This document shows, one piece after another, positions 6,305 to 6,378 of a stretch of DNA of 6,378 bases. The stretch's first letter is position 1, and every line of letters begins with the position of its first letter. The notes under the pieces are model-generated. The model saw nothing but the letters and a program-made list of their open reading frames with translations. It searched no databases and had not been told where the DNA came from. Made by a program: the position numbers and the translations under genes. Location of the stretch: contig JAJZYV010000115.1 of assembly GCA_021797955.1 (NCBI GenBank), positions 1 through 6,378 on the forward strand. The letters run 5' to 3'. This DNA comes from Thermoplasmata archaeon. Its GTDB lineage: Archaea; Thermoplasmatota; Thermoplasmata; Thermoplasmatales; Thermoplasmataceae.

Positions 6305-6315
6305 ATTATTTATAC
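6305..6315 (+). promoter_or_regulatory. Putative TATA box of the rightmost partial gene
   Basis: ATTATTTATAC is centred about 25 nt before the ATG at 6335, the distance expected for a leaderless archaeal transcript. Confidence 0.38.
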
Positions 6316-6334
6316 TCAATAACTCTATCCAATC

Positions 6335-6378
6335 ATGGTGTTTGAAAGAACCAAACCGCATATAGTACTGAATCCGAA
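6335..6378 (+). CDS. Partial: first 14 codons of a possible gene running off the right edge
   Basis: An ATG at 6335 opens MVFERTKPHIVLNP with no stop before the window ends. No Shine-Dalgarno is present, but a TATA-like box sits at leaderless distance, the same arrangement as at the permease gene. Fourteen residues are too few to assign a family; whether the frame stays open is not visible here. Confidence 0.35.
   Translation, partial: MVFERTKPHIVLNP

Overview
The window looks like an AT-rich archaeal chromosome segment. Codon choice leans on AGA/AGG and ATA, and several starts have a TATA-like box about 25-35 nt upstream with almost no leader and no Shine-Dalgarno. The two end regions carry fragments that resemble transposases of acidophilic Thermoplasmatales. 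I therefore favour Thermoplasmata (Thermoplasma/Ferroplasma-like), but only from pattern recognition. No rRNA, tRNA or CRISPR is visible.

Layout. At 1-87 (minus) is the first 29 codons of a gene running off the left edge, resembling the N-terminus of a helix-turn-helix transposase. Positions 88-406 hold no intact gene, only a palindrome and a GC-richer patch that may be the degenerate tail of an IS200/IS605-type TnpB gene. At 407-1861 (minus) is a complete APC-superfamily permease. A 150-bp divergent promoter region separates it from a plus-strand HpcH/HpaI-type aldolase (2024-2776; alternative start 2012). Positions 2777-3344 hold what appears to be a decayed or unrecognised small gene. At 3345-4898 is an FAD-dependent oxidoreductase of the phytoene desaturase/PYROXD2-like group. 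It is followed after 6 nt by a sugar-phosphate isomerase/epimerase-type TIM-barrel enzyme (4905-5774) whose Shine-Dalgarno overlaps the upstream stop codon. After a 251-bp gap comes a short ORF (6026-6283) resembling the N-terminus of a second type of transposase, and then the likely leaderless start of another gene at 6335 running off the right edge.

How the genes may work together. Permease, aldolase, FAD oxidoreductase and epimerase form a compact catabolic-looking module. A plausible reading is uptake of an organic acid, amino acid or sugar-derived compound, followed by redox or isomerisation of a polyhydroxylated carbon skeleton and retro-aldol cleavage to pyruvate and an aldehyde. The substrate cannot be read from sequence. 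The mobile-element debris on both sides suggests an accessory, possibly transferred, metabolic island.
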